Source of the DNA: CAUZIZ01 sp965219855
Lineage (GTDB): Bacteria > Acidobacteriota > UBA6911 > RPQK01 > JAJDTT01
NCBI GenBank assembly: GCA_965219855.1
Contig: CBDCOR010000013.1
Span: 1 to 64,000, forward strand
Reading direction: 5' to 3'
DNA length: 64,000 nt
A program made the position numbers and the translations under genes. Below are positions 44,575 through 52,293 of this stretch, piece after piece. Each line of letters begins with the position of its first letter. Positions within the stretch are counted from its first letter, which is position 1. The notes beneath the pieces are model-generated. The model had not been told where the DNA came from. It did no database searches and worked only from the letters and a program-made list of their open reading frames with translations.

Positions 44575-45588
44575 TCAGAGCGGCAACTGGATGGGTTCTC
44601 CGTCCGCCGCAGACTGATAGGCGGCCTGCATCAGTTCTACACAGCGAAGGCCGTTTTCTGCGGTCAGGATTGGCTCCGCATCTTGCCGGACCCATTCGAC
44701 AAAGTGCTTCAGTTCCAAACGGTAGGCCTCATTGTAGCCGTGATCCGAAAACTTGATTTCTTGTCTTTCTTCTCCGAATTTCTGCCAGGACACGCTAATC
44801 TGCTCAGGATCGTACCAGGCGGCACCCTTCTCGCATGCTATTCGCGTGGCAAAGGAGTTCTGGAAGGAAAGCAAGGGATAGTTGAATGCGACCTGAAGAC
44901 TGCCGACCGCGCCGCCGTGAAACTGCAGCGTCACCAGGATGCTATCGGGCCAATCATGCTCGCTGCTGATCCGCGGCCCCTCGACGGCAAAGACAGTTTG
45001 TACATCCCCCATGAGGAACCGCAGGAAGTCGAGATCGTGTGCACCCGCACAGTGCAATTCTCCCCCCGAGCGCCCCTTCTCCGACCACCATCCCCGATAG
45101 TAGTCCGAATAGTGAAAGCCGGTTACGGTTGCCGCAACCGGTTTTCCCAATCGTCCGCTGTGCACGATTTCCGCCAGTCGTGCATACTCGGGTCGTAGGC
45201 GCCGCTTATGGCCCACCATGAGCTTGACTCCGTGGATCTCGGCCGCCTCGATCATGACACGACATTCGTCCACCGTGCGGGCCATTGCTTTCTCGCAGAA
45301 GATGTGTTTGCCGGCTTCGGCCGCCATCACGGTCAGCCGCTCGTGGGTATCGTGCGGTGTAGCAATCAAAACCGCATCCACCGACGAGATGTCGAACATT
45401 TCCTCGACATTACCGACCACCTGGACGGTCAGCTGCTTTCCCAGACGTTGGGCCGCAGGACGGTCAACATCATAGACCGCCCGAAGTCTCAGGCCTTCAA
45501 CATCGTGAAAGATCTCGGTGGCAAGATGACTGCCGAGTCCGCCGCAGCCAATCAAGCCCAACTCAACGGGTTGATTATTCGCAAGCAT
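44575..45588 (-). CDS. Gfo/Idh/MocA family oxidoreductase
   Basis: 337 residues from ATG 45588 (MLANNQPVELGLIGCGGLG); a TTG start at 45630 would add 14 residues, and neither has a clear Shine-Dalgarno. Rossmann nucleotide site GLIGCGGLGSH, then VLIATPHDTHERLTV, the conserved EKA (HIFCEKAMARTVDE) with the catalytic lysine, and GGELHCAGAHDLDFLRFLMGD. NAD(P)-dependent sugar or inositol dehydrogenase. First gene of the operon 45588 to 41195. Confidence 0.88.
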   Translation of the reverse strand: MLANNQPVELGLIGCGGLGSHLATEIFHDVEGLRLRAVYDVDRPAAQRLGKQLTVQVVGNVEEMFDISSVDAVLIATPHDTHERLTVMAAEAGKHIFCEKAMARTVDECRVMIEAAEIHGVKLMVGHKRRLRPEYARLAEIVHSGRLGKPVAATVTGFHYSDYYRGWWSEKGRSGGELHCAGAHDLDFLRFLMGDVQTVFAVEGPRISSEHDWPDSILVTLQFHGGAVGSLQVAFNYPLLSFQNSFATRIACEKGAAWYDPEQISVSWQKFGEERQEIKFSDHGYNEAYRLELKHFVEWVRQDAEPILTAENGLRCVELMQAAYQSAADGEPIQLPL

Positions 45589-45760
45589 AGTGTGCGGCCC
45601 AAGCGTGTCCTTACTATAGGGCACCTGCAAGGAAACGCAATCCGAAAAACCTGCGCAAGAACAACAGGTTCTCGCGAATCCCAGCGTGTGCTTGATTTAC
45701 CTCTCTTCAATGGTCGAGAATTACAGGTAGTTAGCTCCCATGCTTGACCAGGAGATCATT

Positions 45761-47035
45761 ATGGCTCACGCACACCCACGGTGGCTGTCGTGGCAGCTCT
45801 ATCTGCCGGCGGCGTTCTTAGTGGCGTGCACCGGCCTGGGGATCCTGACACTTGAAGCACGAGGCCAGAGTCCGGAATTTGAAACGTTGACCTTGTTTCG
45901 AGCCGGAGAAAACGGTTATGTCTGTTATCGAAACAGTTCTCTGCTCGTCTCGCCGAAGGGTACCGTTCTGGTGCTGGCTGAAGCCAGGAAGCGCAGCTGC
46001 CGGGATTGGGACGACATCGACGTCGTTCTGCGACGGAGCTTTGACTACGGCAAGACCTGGACCGACATGCAGGTGATTGCGGACGAGGGTCCTCACACGA
46101 TGGGGAACACCTGCCCGGTCGTGGACCGAGAGACCGGGACGATCTGGTTGCCCTTCTGCCAAAACAACCGCCGCGTCTTTGTCATGAAGAGCACCGATGA
46201 AGGTGCGACCTGGTCCGAGCCGGTGGACATCACCGGTTTTGCGAGAGACCCGGCCTGGGGCTATGTCGGCACCGGTCCGGGCCACGGGATTCAGCTGAAG
46301 AACGGCCGCTTGCTGATCCCGAGCTGGGCGGACATTAGCCCCGCGCCAATCTCCTGGGCTGGTCAGATTGGACCCGAGTCCGAGAAGCTCCTGGACCTGA
46401 TTTTCCACATTTCACTGCCCCTCATCTGGAGTTCGCATTGGCGAGGCCAGAGCGTACAGCTGTCTTACGCTCTCTTCAGCGATGATCACGGCGACACCTG
46501 GAAGCGGGGGGAGCCGCTTACAGAAAATGCCTCTGATGAGTGTGAAGTGGTCGAGACCATGGATGGGTCTCTTTACATGAACATGCGCAGCCGCCAAAGG
46601 ACGTTCCGGCGTGCCTATGCCTGGAGCCGTGATGGGGGGGAAACCTGGTCCGAGGTCCGAAATGATCCCACTCTGCCCGAACCTTCCTGTCAGGGCAGCC
46701 TGGTGCGCTTCACAGATCAAGAGAGCTTCCAAAAGAATCGTGTGCTGCTGGCCCATCCTTCCAAGACGGATGCCAGGTCGCACATGACCGTGAGGGTCAG
46801 CTACGACGAGTGCCTCACCTGGCCGGTGTCGAGAGTAGTCACCACTGGACCGGGGGGCTACTCAAATCTTGCCGTTGCACCCGACATGACCGTTCTTCTT
46901 TCCTTTAACGTCCCACCGCGAAGATTCGGCAAGGCGAAGGTAGACTGGGGGACGGATACGCGAATTGATTTGGCTCGATTCAATCTTGAGTGGCTGACCG
47001 ATGGGAATGACCACCTCGAAGCGAAGGCCAGATAG
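45761..47035 (+). CDS. Exported sialidase (exo-alpha-sialidase, GH33-like)
   Basis: 424 residues from ATG 45761, which follows GGAG at six bases and starts a signal peptide (YLPAAFLVACTGLGILTLEARGQ). Of the four sialidase-fold proteins here this is closest to genuine sialidases: YRNSSLLVSPKGTVLVLAEAR, DDIDVVLRRSFDYGKTW, then STDEGATW, SDDHGDTW and SRDGGETW Asp-boxes, with ECEVVETMDGSLYMNMRSR supplying the conserved glutamate and arginine. It would release sialic acid from glycans outside the cytoplasm. Divergent from the oxidoreductase operon. Confidence 0.88.
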   Translation: MAHAHPRWLSWQLYLPAAFLVACTGLGILTLEARGQSPEFETLTLFRAGENGYVCYRNSSLLVSPKGTVLVLAEARKRSCRDWDDIDVVLRRSFDYGKTWTDMQVIADEGPHTMGNTCPVVDRETGTIWLPFCQNNRRVFVMKSTDEGATWSEPVDITGFARDPAWGYVGTGPGHGIQLKNGRLLIPSWADISPAPISWAGQIGPESEKLLDLIFHISLPLIWSSHWRGQSVQLSYALFSDDHGDTWKRGEPLTENASDECEVVETMDGSLYMNMRSRQRTFRRAYAWSRDGGETWSEVRNDPTLPEPSCQGSLVRFTDQESFQKNRVLLAHPSKTDARSHMTVRVSYDECLTWPVSRVVTTGPGGYSNLAVAPDMTVLLSFNVPPRRFGKAKVDWGTDTRIDLARFNLEWLTDGNDHLEAKAR

Positions 47036-47063
47036 TTCGGCGCAACCCATGTTCAGCGTCCTT

Positions 47064-47226
47064 TCTTACCCTTGCCTTTGCCCGCGCCCTTGCCCTTGCC
47101 CCTCCGCGGTAGGTCGTAGCAAGATCAGAGAAGCGCGTCGCCTCAGCAGCAGTTCGGCAGTTATAAAGTATAGCCTTGATGCGATCACTAGACGACGTTG
47201 AGTCAGGGCAAGGGCAAGGGTAAGAG
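47064..47226. repeat. MITE-like segment with CTTACCCTTGCC inverted ends
   Basis: CTTACCCTTGCCTTTGCCC at 47064 is matched inversely by GGGCAAGGGCAAGGGTAAG ending at 47225. Between lie further CCCTTGCC repeats and AT-rich sequence without a gene. It directly abuts the GTG start of the Nramp-like gene, so it supplies that gene's leader. Confidence 0.5.
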
Positions 47227-48687
47227 GTGGACGCTAAGCAGGTGCGGTCGATCGAAATCCCGCAGGAACCGACGCTATACGATGAGCCCTGGTCTGGGCG
47301 GAAGCTGAAGGCTCTACTGCGGACGTTCGGTCCCGCCGCCATCATCGCGTCGGTCAGTATCGGCGCCGGAGAGACGATAATCGTAGTGCGAGCGGGCGCC
47401 TGGGCCGACTACGATCTGCTCTGGCTGGTCCTCGTGAGTTGTCTGACCAAAGGGGTGTTCGTCACCTACCTTCTGGGAAGGTACACGGCGATCAGCGGCC
47501 AGCATGTGGGGCATTGCCTGGTCCAGCTGCCCGGTCCCAGAGGGTGGCTACTTCTGTCCATCGTGGTCCTGGAGATGCTGGGTGCTCCGATGGGTATTAC
47601 CGGGGTGGCCAAGCCCTGGGGAGACCTGGCCTACTTCCTGCTAGAAGACGTTCTATCCGGCTTCGGTTCACGGCTTCTCTGGCAGAATCTGTTTACCACA
47701 GCCTTCATGCTCTCCGCGGTCCTCATTGCCTTGCGTCTCTCGTTCGCGAAGCTGGAGAAGCAGCAGATTGCCATCTGTGGCGTCCTGGTGCTGGGTACGA
47801 TCGTCGGAACCCTGTTGGTGCGTCCAGACCTCACTTCGACGGTGAAGGGCAGCCTGAATTTTGGACACCTACCTGATTTTCCGTCGTGGGCTCCGTCAGA
47901 CGCGGTTCGGCATCCGCTGCTGACGATGTCGACGCTTTTCGGCTACGTCGGCACCGGTGCCCTGGGTTATCTGGCCTACTCCAGCTGGGTCGGACTCCAT
48001 GGCTGGGGGCTAACCGGGCGTCGGCGTTCGATTCAAGATCAGGCCTCTCAAGGGGACCGGATCGATTACTTGCCGGAAGATCGGGATCAGATCAAACGGG
48101 TTCGAAGACTCAGCTTGCCGCTGAAATGGGACATCGGCATGGGCGCTCTGGTGTTGTTTGGTGTTACCGTCGCATTCATGGTTTCCGGGGCCGCCGTACT
48201 CCACCCTCTGAAGCGCGAGTTTCAGGGCTGGAACCTGCTGACTCATCAGGTAGACGTGTGGAAGAACATTCACCCGGCTTTGATTTGGGTCTACTACGTC
48301 TCGATCACTGTGGCTCTCTGGGGAAGTCTACAGGCCACTCCAGAGATCTTCGGACGCGTAACACAGGACGTTTTCCGGTCGGTCTGGCCTGCTCGGCAGT
48401 GGCATTATCAAGGTCTGAAGAAGTTCTTTGGCCTCTACCTTTTCAGCGTGGCCACGATCCTGGTTTGGGGCGACGTGTCGTTCGATGTGCTCAGTCAGGT
48501 CTCCGGGTTTCTAAACGGTAACCTGGGAGTGACCTTGGTCATGGTGGCGGGGCTCTATTTGAACTTCAAGCTGCCTCGAGCCTATCGGACTCATCCACTG
48601 ATGCTTATCGGGGCCGTGGCCACGACGGTCATCCTGATCCTCCTGGCCGCCATTAGTGCCTGGGGTCTGTACAACAAACTCCTGTGA
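47227..48687 (+). CDS. Nramp-related membrane transporter
   Basis: 486 residues with about eleven hydrophobic segments. The first is GPAAIIASVSIGAGETIIVVRAG, aligned with the Nramp helix 1, but the metal-binding DPGN is replaced by SIGAGE, and the helix 6 MPHN-type motif is not seen. So the fold is Nramp/LeuT-like, and the substrate may not be Mn/Fe. GTG 47227 follows AAGGGTAAGAG. Convergence with a decaying IS or repeats suggests a recently rearranged locus. Confidence 0.8.
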   Translation: MDAKQVRSIEIPQEPTLYDEPWSGRKLKALLRTFGPAAIIASVSIGAGETIIVVRAGAWADYDLLWLVLVSCLTKGVFVTYLLGRYTAISGQHVGHCLVQLPGPRGWLLLSIVVLEMLGAPMGITGVAKPWGDLAYFLLEDVLSGFGSRLLWQNLFTTAFMLSAVLIALRLSFAKLEKQQIAICGVLVLGTIVGTLLVRPDLTSTVKGSLNFGHLPDFPSWAPSDAVRHPLLTMSTLFGYVGTGALGYLAYSSWVGLHGWGLTGRRRSIQDQASQGDRIDYLPEDRDQIKRVRRLSLPLKWDIGMGALVLFGVTVAFMVSGAAVLHPLKREFQGWNLLTHQVDVWKNIHPALIWVYYVSITVALWGSLQATPEIFGRVTQDVFRSVWPARQWHYQGLKKFFGLYLFSVATILVWGDVSFDVLSQVSGFLNGNLGVTLVMVAGLYLNFKLPRAYRTHPLMLIGAVATTVILILLAAISAWGLYNKLL

Positions 48688-48823
48688 TCCAGAAGCCAGA
48701 GGATCAGCGTAGTCTAAGCGACATTGTCTCGGTCTGTCGTCGCCTGATTGGCGACAGTTAGAATTTCCCACGACGACAAATAGAATTCCCCACTTTTTCA
48801 GGGCTGATCCTGACCATGAGGGC

Positions 48824-50296
48824 ATGGTTAAGGATCAGCAAGTGCGGAGGTTAGTAAAGTTGCAAAAGAACGAGAAGACGCTAACGATGGCGGCGGCCAA
48901 AGCGGGGCTGTCGCGAAAGACGGCTCGGAAGTACCTGAAGTCGGGAAAGCTGCCGAGCCAGAGTCAGCCGGAGCGATATTGGCGAACTCGATCGGATCCG
49001 TTCGAGTCGGTGTGGCCAGAGGTGGAAGAGATCCTGAAGCGATCTCCGACGGTGGAAGCGACAGCGGTGTTCGAGTATTTGTGCCGCCAGCAGGAAGGGG
49101 CCTTCCAGCAAGGTCAGTTGAGGACGCTGCAGCGCAGGATCAAGCAGTGGAAGGCACAACACGGAGAAGCGAAGGAGGTGATGTTCCCGCAGAAGTATCG
49201 GCCGGGACATCAATCTCAATCGGACTTTACGTTTATGGGGCGTCTGGGAGTGACGATCCAGGGCCAGCCGTTTCCCCATCTGCTGTACCACTTTGTTTTG
49301 GCCTACTCGAACTGGGAAGCGACCACGCTGTGTTTCAGTGAGTCCTTTGAGAGCCTCAGCCTGGGGCTTCAGAGCGCGTTGTGGGAGTTGGGGGCGCTGC
49401 CCGAGGAACACCGAACAGACCGGCTTTCGGCGGCCGTCAACAACCTGAAACGGGAAGAGTTCACCGAGCGCTATCAAGGGTTGCTGAGACACTTCGGGAT
49501 GCGCTCGAGTCGCACCCAGGCAGGAAAGGCTCACGAGAACGGGGATGTGGAACAGGCCCATCACCGCTTGAAACGGGCCATCGAGCAGGAACTGCTGCTG
49601 CGGTGTAGCCGTGATTTTTCCAGCCGGGAAGAGTACGAGGGTTTTGTAGCGGTGATTGTGGACCGGCGCAATGCGACCCGGCAAAAGCGCCTGGGAGAAG
49701 AGCTGGCCGTGATGCGCCCGTTGCCGGCACGCCGTCTGGATGACTTCACCCGGCAGTGGGTGAGAGTCTCCCCCAGCAGTACGATCCGGGTTCGCCACAA
49801 CACCTATTCGGTGGACAGCCGGTTGATCGGCGAGCGGGTGCAGGTGAGGGTGTGGGCGGATCAGGTGGAGGTCTACTACGGGGGTCAGCCACAGGCACGC
49901 ATGCCTCGCTTGCGAGGAGAAGGCAAGCATCGCATTGACTACCGGCAGGTGATCCATTCCCTGGTGCGCAAGCCGGGGGCGTTCACTCGCTATCGCTGGC
50001 GCGAGGATCTGTTTCCGGGGATCTTGTTTCGAGTCGCCTACGACGAGCTGCGCCAAGATTGTCCAGCCACGGCGGATCGCCAGTATCTGAAGATCCTCGA
50101 GTTGGCTGCCCAGGAAGGTGAGCAGCGAGTGCGAGAGGCACTTCAGGGGCTGATTGAGAGGGGACAAAGAATCCGTTTCGAAGCACTACGAGAATGCCTC
50201 GTCGATCCGGTGGTGGAGCCCTGGGAAGTGGCGGTGGAGAAGATGGACGTGGGCGTCTACGACACGCTGCTGGAGAGCCGGGAGGTGAGATCATGA
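48824..50296 (+). CDS. istA: IS21 transposase IstA (copy B)
   Basis: 490 residues. An N-terminal helix-turn-helix (MAAAKAGLSRKTARKYLKSGKLP) precedes the DDE core: D in HQSQSDFTFMG, D in EHRTDRLSAA and E in AHENGDVEQAHHRLKRAI. C-terminal beta domain RVRHNTYSVDSRLIGERVQVRVWADQVEVYY. It is clearly different from copy A (only family-level likeness), so the two are separate arrivals. The stop overlaps the istB start (ATGA). Confidence 0.94.
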   Translation: MVKDQQVRRLVKLQKNEKTLTMAAAKAGLSRKTARKYLKSGKLPSQSQPERYWRTRSDPFESVWPEVEEILKRSPTVEATAVFEYLCRQQEGAFQQGQLRTLQRRIKQWKAQHGEAKEVMFPQKYRPGHQSQSDFTFMGRLGVTIQGQPFPHLLYHFVLAYSNWEATTLCFSESFESLSLGLQSALWELGALPEEHRTDRLSAAVNNLKREEFTERYQGLLRHFGMRSSRTQAGKAHENGDVEQAHHRLKRAIEQELLLRCSRDFSSREEYEGFVAVIVDRRNATRQKRLGEELAVMRPLPARRLDDFTRQWVRVSPSSTIRVRHNTYSVDSRLIGERVQVRVWADQVEVYYGGQPQARMPRLRGEGKHRIDYRQVIHSLVRKPGAFTRYRWREDLFPGILFRVAYDELRQDCPATADRQYLKILELAAQEGEQRVREALQGLIERGQRIRFEALRECLVDPVVEPWEVAVEKMDVGVYDTLLESREVRS

Positions 50297-51057
50297 GTGG
50301 AGGCAACTTGACCCGGCTTCGCGAGTGCCTTGTCCAGCTGCATCTACCAGCCTTTCGGGAGCACTCCGCCGCCCAGGCGGCACTGGCTACCCAGGAAAGT
50401 CTGTCCTATCCCCGGTTTCTCTTGTCGTTATCTGAGATCGAAGTGGCGGAGCGGCACGAGCGCAAAATCCAGCGCCTGCGCCGAATCTCGAAGCTTCCCT
50501 GGGAGAAAACGCTGACGGCGTTGGACCGCTCGCGCTTGCCCCAAAGCGTGGATCGACAACTGACGGCGCTGCTGGAAGGTACGTTTTTGGATCGCGCCGA
50601 GAACGTCTTGGCTTTCGGCAACCCTGGAAGCGGCAAGACGCATCTAGTCTGTGCTCTGGGGCAGGAGTTGATTCTGCTGGGGCGCCGGGTTCTATTCTCT
50701 ACCTGCGCCCTGCTGGTACAGCGATTGCTGCGGGCCAAAATCGATCTGACTCTGGAGAAGGAGCTCAAGAAACTGGATCGCTTCGAGGCTCTCATAGTCG
50801 ATGACATCGGCTACGTTCAGCAAAGTCGGGAGGAAATGGAGGTTCTTTTCACACTGCTGGCCCATCGCTACGAACGCCGCAGCATCTTGCTGACCAGCAA
50901 CCTGATCTTCTCGGACTGGGAGAGGATCTTCAAGGACCCCATGACGACGGTGGCGGCGATTGATCGGGTGGTGCACCACAGCGTGATTCTGGAACTCAAC
51001 GTCTCGAGCTACCGAATGGAGAGCGCCAAGAAGAAACAGCAGGAAACCACGAAATGA
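50293..51057 (+). CDS. istB: IS21 helper ATPase IstB (copy B)
   Basis: 254 residues from ATG 50293, overlapping the istA stop by four bases and following GGAGGTGAGATC. Walker A FGNPGSGKTHL, Walker B ALIVDDIGYVQQ, and SILLTSNLIFSDW after it; the N-terminal helical domain (LVQLHLPAFREHSAAQAALATQE) is family-like. Confidence 0.95.
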   Translation: MSGGNLTRLRECLVQLHLPAFREHSAAQAALATQESLSYPRFLLSLSEIEVAERHERKIQRLRRISKLPWEKTLTALDRSRLPQSVDRQLTALLEGTFLDRAENVLAFGNPGSGKTHLVCALGQELILLGRRVLFSTCALLVQRLLRAKIDLTLEKELKKLDRFEALIVDDIGYVQQSREEMEVLFTLLAHRYERRSILLTSNLIFSDWERIFKDPMTTVAAIDRVVHHSVILELNVSSYRMESAKKKQQETTK

Positions 51058-51391
51058 GGAAACCGCGAGGAGTTCAAATCCGGGCAAATCGGCTGATTGG
51101 CCCCTGGGAAGTGCTTGGTGGGGACGATAGACGAGTGCCCGCCAAGGGGAGAGGTCGTACAGCGCCCTACAGAGGCCGCTCAGGAGCCTCGTGGATCTGG
51201 TCCACTCCCCTCGACGCCGGCGCGAGCGAGGGGGAGCTCCGTTCGGGCTACGCCCTCACTCCATCCCCCTCGCATTCTAAAAACAATCTCTCTTTTTTAC
51301 AGAAAGGAGGACCCCGAAAAGAGTCGTCTCAGAGGACGGCTACAGCTCTTTTTTGTTGGGATTTATATACGAGAGTACCCAAAGAGGGGGG
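51058..51391. other. Gene-free stretch after IS21 copy B
   Basis: No coding frame of substance. A hairpin AAAAGAGTCGTC … GGCTACAGCTCTTTT at about 51316-51352 could end the leftward small gene at 51392. GA-rich and purine-skewed sequence fills the rest. The missing right end of the IS21 copy would be expected here but is not visible. Confidence 0.4.
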
Positions 51392-51556
51392 TTATCTCTT
51401 TTTGTTCGGGTTGTAGTTGATGACCGCAGCCAACAGCTTCTTGGGCGTGGTGTCGATCGTCAGATCCTCTTCCAATTCGGTATGAGTCGGGTAGTGTTTG
51501 CTGGCATCCCGCTTGACTGAACTCTGCTCGCCTTTTCCCTTGTTCTTCGGCTTCAT
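51392..51556 (-). CDS. Small charged protein of unknown function (54 residues)
   Basis: ATG 51556 is preceded by AAAGAGGA at four bases. The product begins MKPKNKGKGEQSSVKRDASK, continues HYPTHTELEEDLTIDTTPKK and ends LLAAVINYNPNKKR. A lysine-rich N-terminal half and a short hydrophobic stretch near the end; no cysteines. The strong ribosome site and clean start argue it is real. It lies at the edge of the accessory island. Confidence 0.5.
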   Translation of the reverse strand: MKPKNKGKGEQSSVKRDASKHYPTHTELEEDLTIDTTPKKLLAAVINYNPNKKR

Positions 51557-51591
51557 TGATTCCTCTTTTTGGCCTTTGCCTGAAATCCCCC

Positions 51592-51699
51592 GCTACTTAC
51601 TTATATCCTTTTGGGAGCCTTGCCTAAAAACCCGCTTCTGCCCATAAACTCGGGAGTTTGCCCAAGAACTCCTGCTACCTACTTATATCCTTTTCGGAG
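51592..51699 (+). repeat. 26-bp direct repeat
   Basis: 51592-51617 and 51674-51699 match at 24 of 26 positions (core TACTTATATCCTTTT). They lie in the leader of the leftward 54-residue gene; possibly promoter duplication or repeat-mediated insertion scar. Confidence 0.65.
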
Positions 51700-51771
51700 A
51701 GTAGCATAAACCCGTAGGGTAAATTCTAAAATAGGCCGATCCTCGTTACAACCCTAGTAAAATCCGATCCA

Positions 51772-51981
51772 ATGACCCCCACACTCAAGACTGCCCCTGT
51801 GCGCTGGTACAATATCCTTGTCAAGACTAATGCGGGTTCTCGGGAGTGCATCAAGGTCCAAGCCGATTCCGCCACTAAATCCAAGAACGTCATGAACTTT
51901 GAACGCGAAGGTGAGCCTGTCGGGGAAGTCCGAGGAGAAATCCTGGCCTGGTGGGTTGAGGAAGTAGAACCCTCGGACTAA
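51772..51981 (+). CDS. Small protein of unknown function (69 residues)
   Basis: Sequence features APVRWYNILVKTNAGSREC and a C-terminal EVRGEILAWWVEEVEPSD, giving alternating hydrophobic residues as in a small beta protein. No good Shine-Dalgarno precedes ATG 51772. I do not recognise a family; a 134-codon frame on the opposite strand looks less natural. Confidence 0.45.
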   Translation: MTPTLKTAPVRWYNILVKTNAGSRECIKVQADSATKSKNVMNFEREGEPVGEVRGEILAWWVEEVEPSD

Positions 51982-52046
51982 AACCCAGACCCGTTCAAAG
52001 CCACCGCAGGCAGGGTCACGATGAGCGCAGCGTAGGGGATTTTCGA

Positions 52047-52074
52047 TTGACTTCTGTGTTGACTTCTGTGTTGA
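52047..52074 (+). repeat. 12-bp tandem repeat upstream of the HicB-like gene
   Basis: TTGACTTCTGTG at 52047-52058 and 52059-52070, with TTGA starting a third. Each unit begins with a -35-like TTGACT, so it may belong to the promoter of the following two genes. Confidence 0.55.
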
Positions 52075-52134
52075 TTTAGTGTCGAATGTGCCTATTGTTT
52101 CAATATCAGCATATACCGCTGGAGGAGGGGCCTC

Positions 52135-52293
52135 ATGAAACTTCCACTCACTTTCCATGGTCTAATTGAACCCAAGGAGGGGGCATACATTGCACACTGC
52201 CTTGAGATGGGGTTGGTGGCAACAGCAGATACTCCCGACGACCTGCCAGCAATTATGACCAAGTTGATAATCCGCCAAGTTGAAGACGTTTGA
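52135..52293 (+). CDS. HicB-like small protein (52 residues), possibly short form
   Basis: ATG 52135 after GGAGGAGGGG. Sequence begins MKLPLTFHGLIEPKEGAYIA, continues HCLEMGLVATADTPDDLPAI and ends MTKLIIRQVEDV. This matches the partial RNase-H-like fold of HicB-type proteins (ExxGxYIAxCLExGLVAxAxT), but is shorter than most, and no HicA-like partner is next to it. Its stop overlaps the next start (TTGA), so it is coupled to the Ntn-hydrolase gene. Confidence 0.65.
   Translation: MKLPLTFHGLIEPKEGAYIAHCLEMGLVATADTPDDLPAIMTKLIIRQVEDV

Larger units (their letters stand above)
48733..51057 (+). mobile_element. IS21-family element (copy B), right end not found
   Basis: istA and istB are intact and coupled. 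The left side has two IstA-type repeats, CGACAGTTAGAATTTCCCAC (48749-48768) and the similar word ending ATAGAATTCCCCAC (about 48794). No inverted GTGGGGAATTCTA word could be found in the 900 bases after istB, so the right end has been lost or diverged; the given end is simply the istB stop. Confidence 0.75.

Noticed and set aside
48881..50167. 428-codon minus-strand frame
   Set aside because: Antisense to istA of IS21 copy B; no family features.
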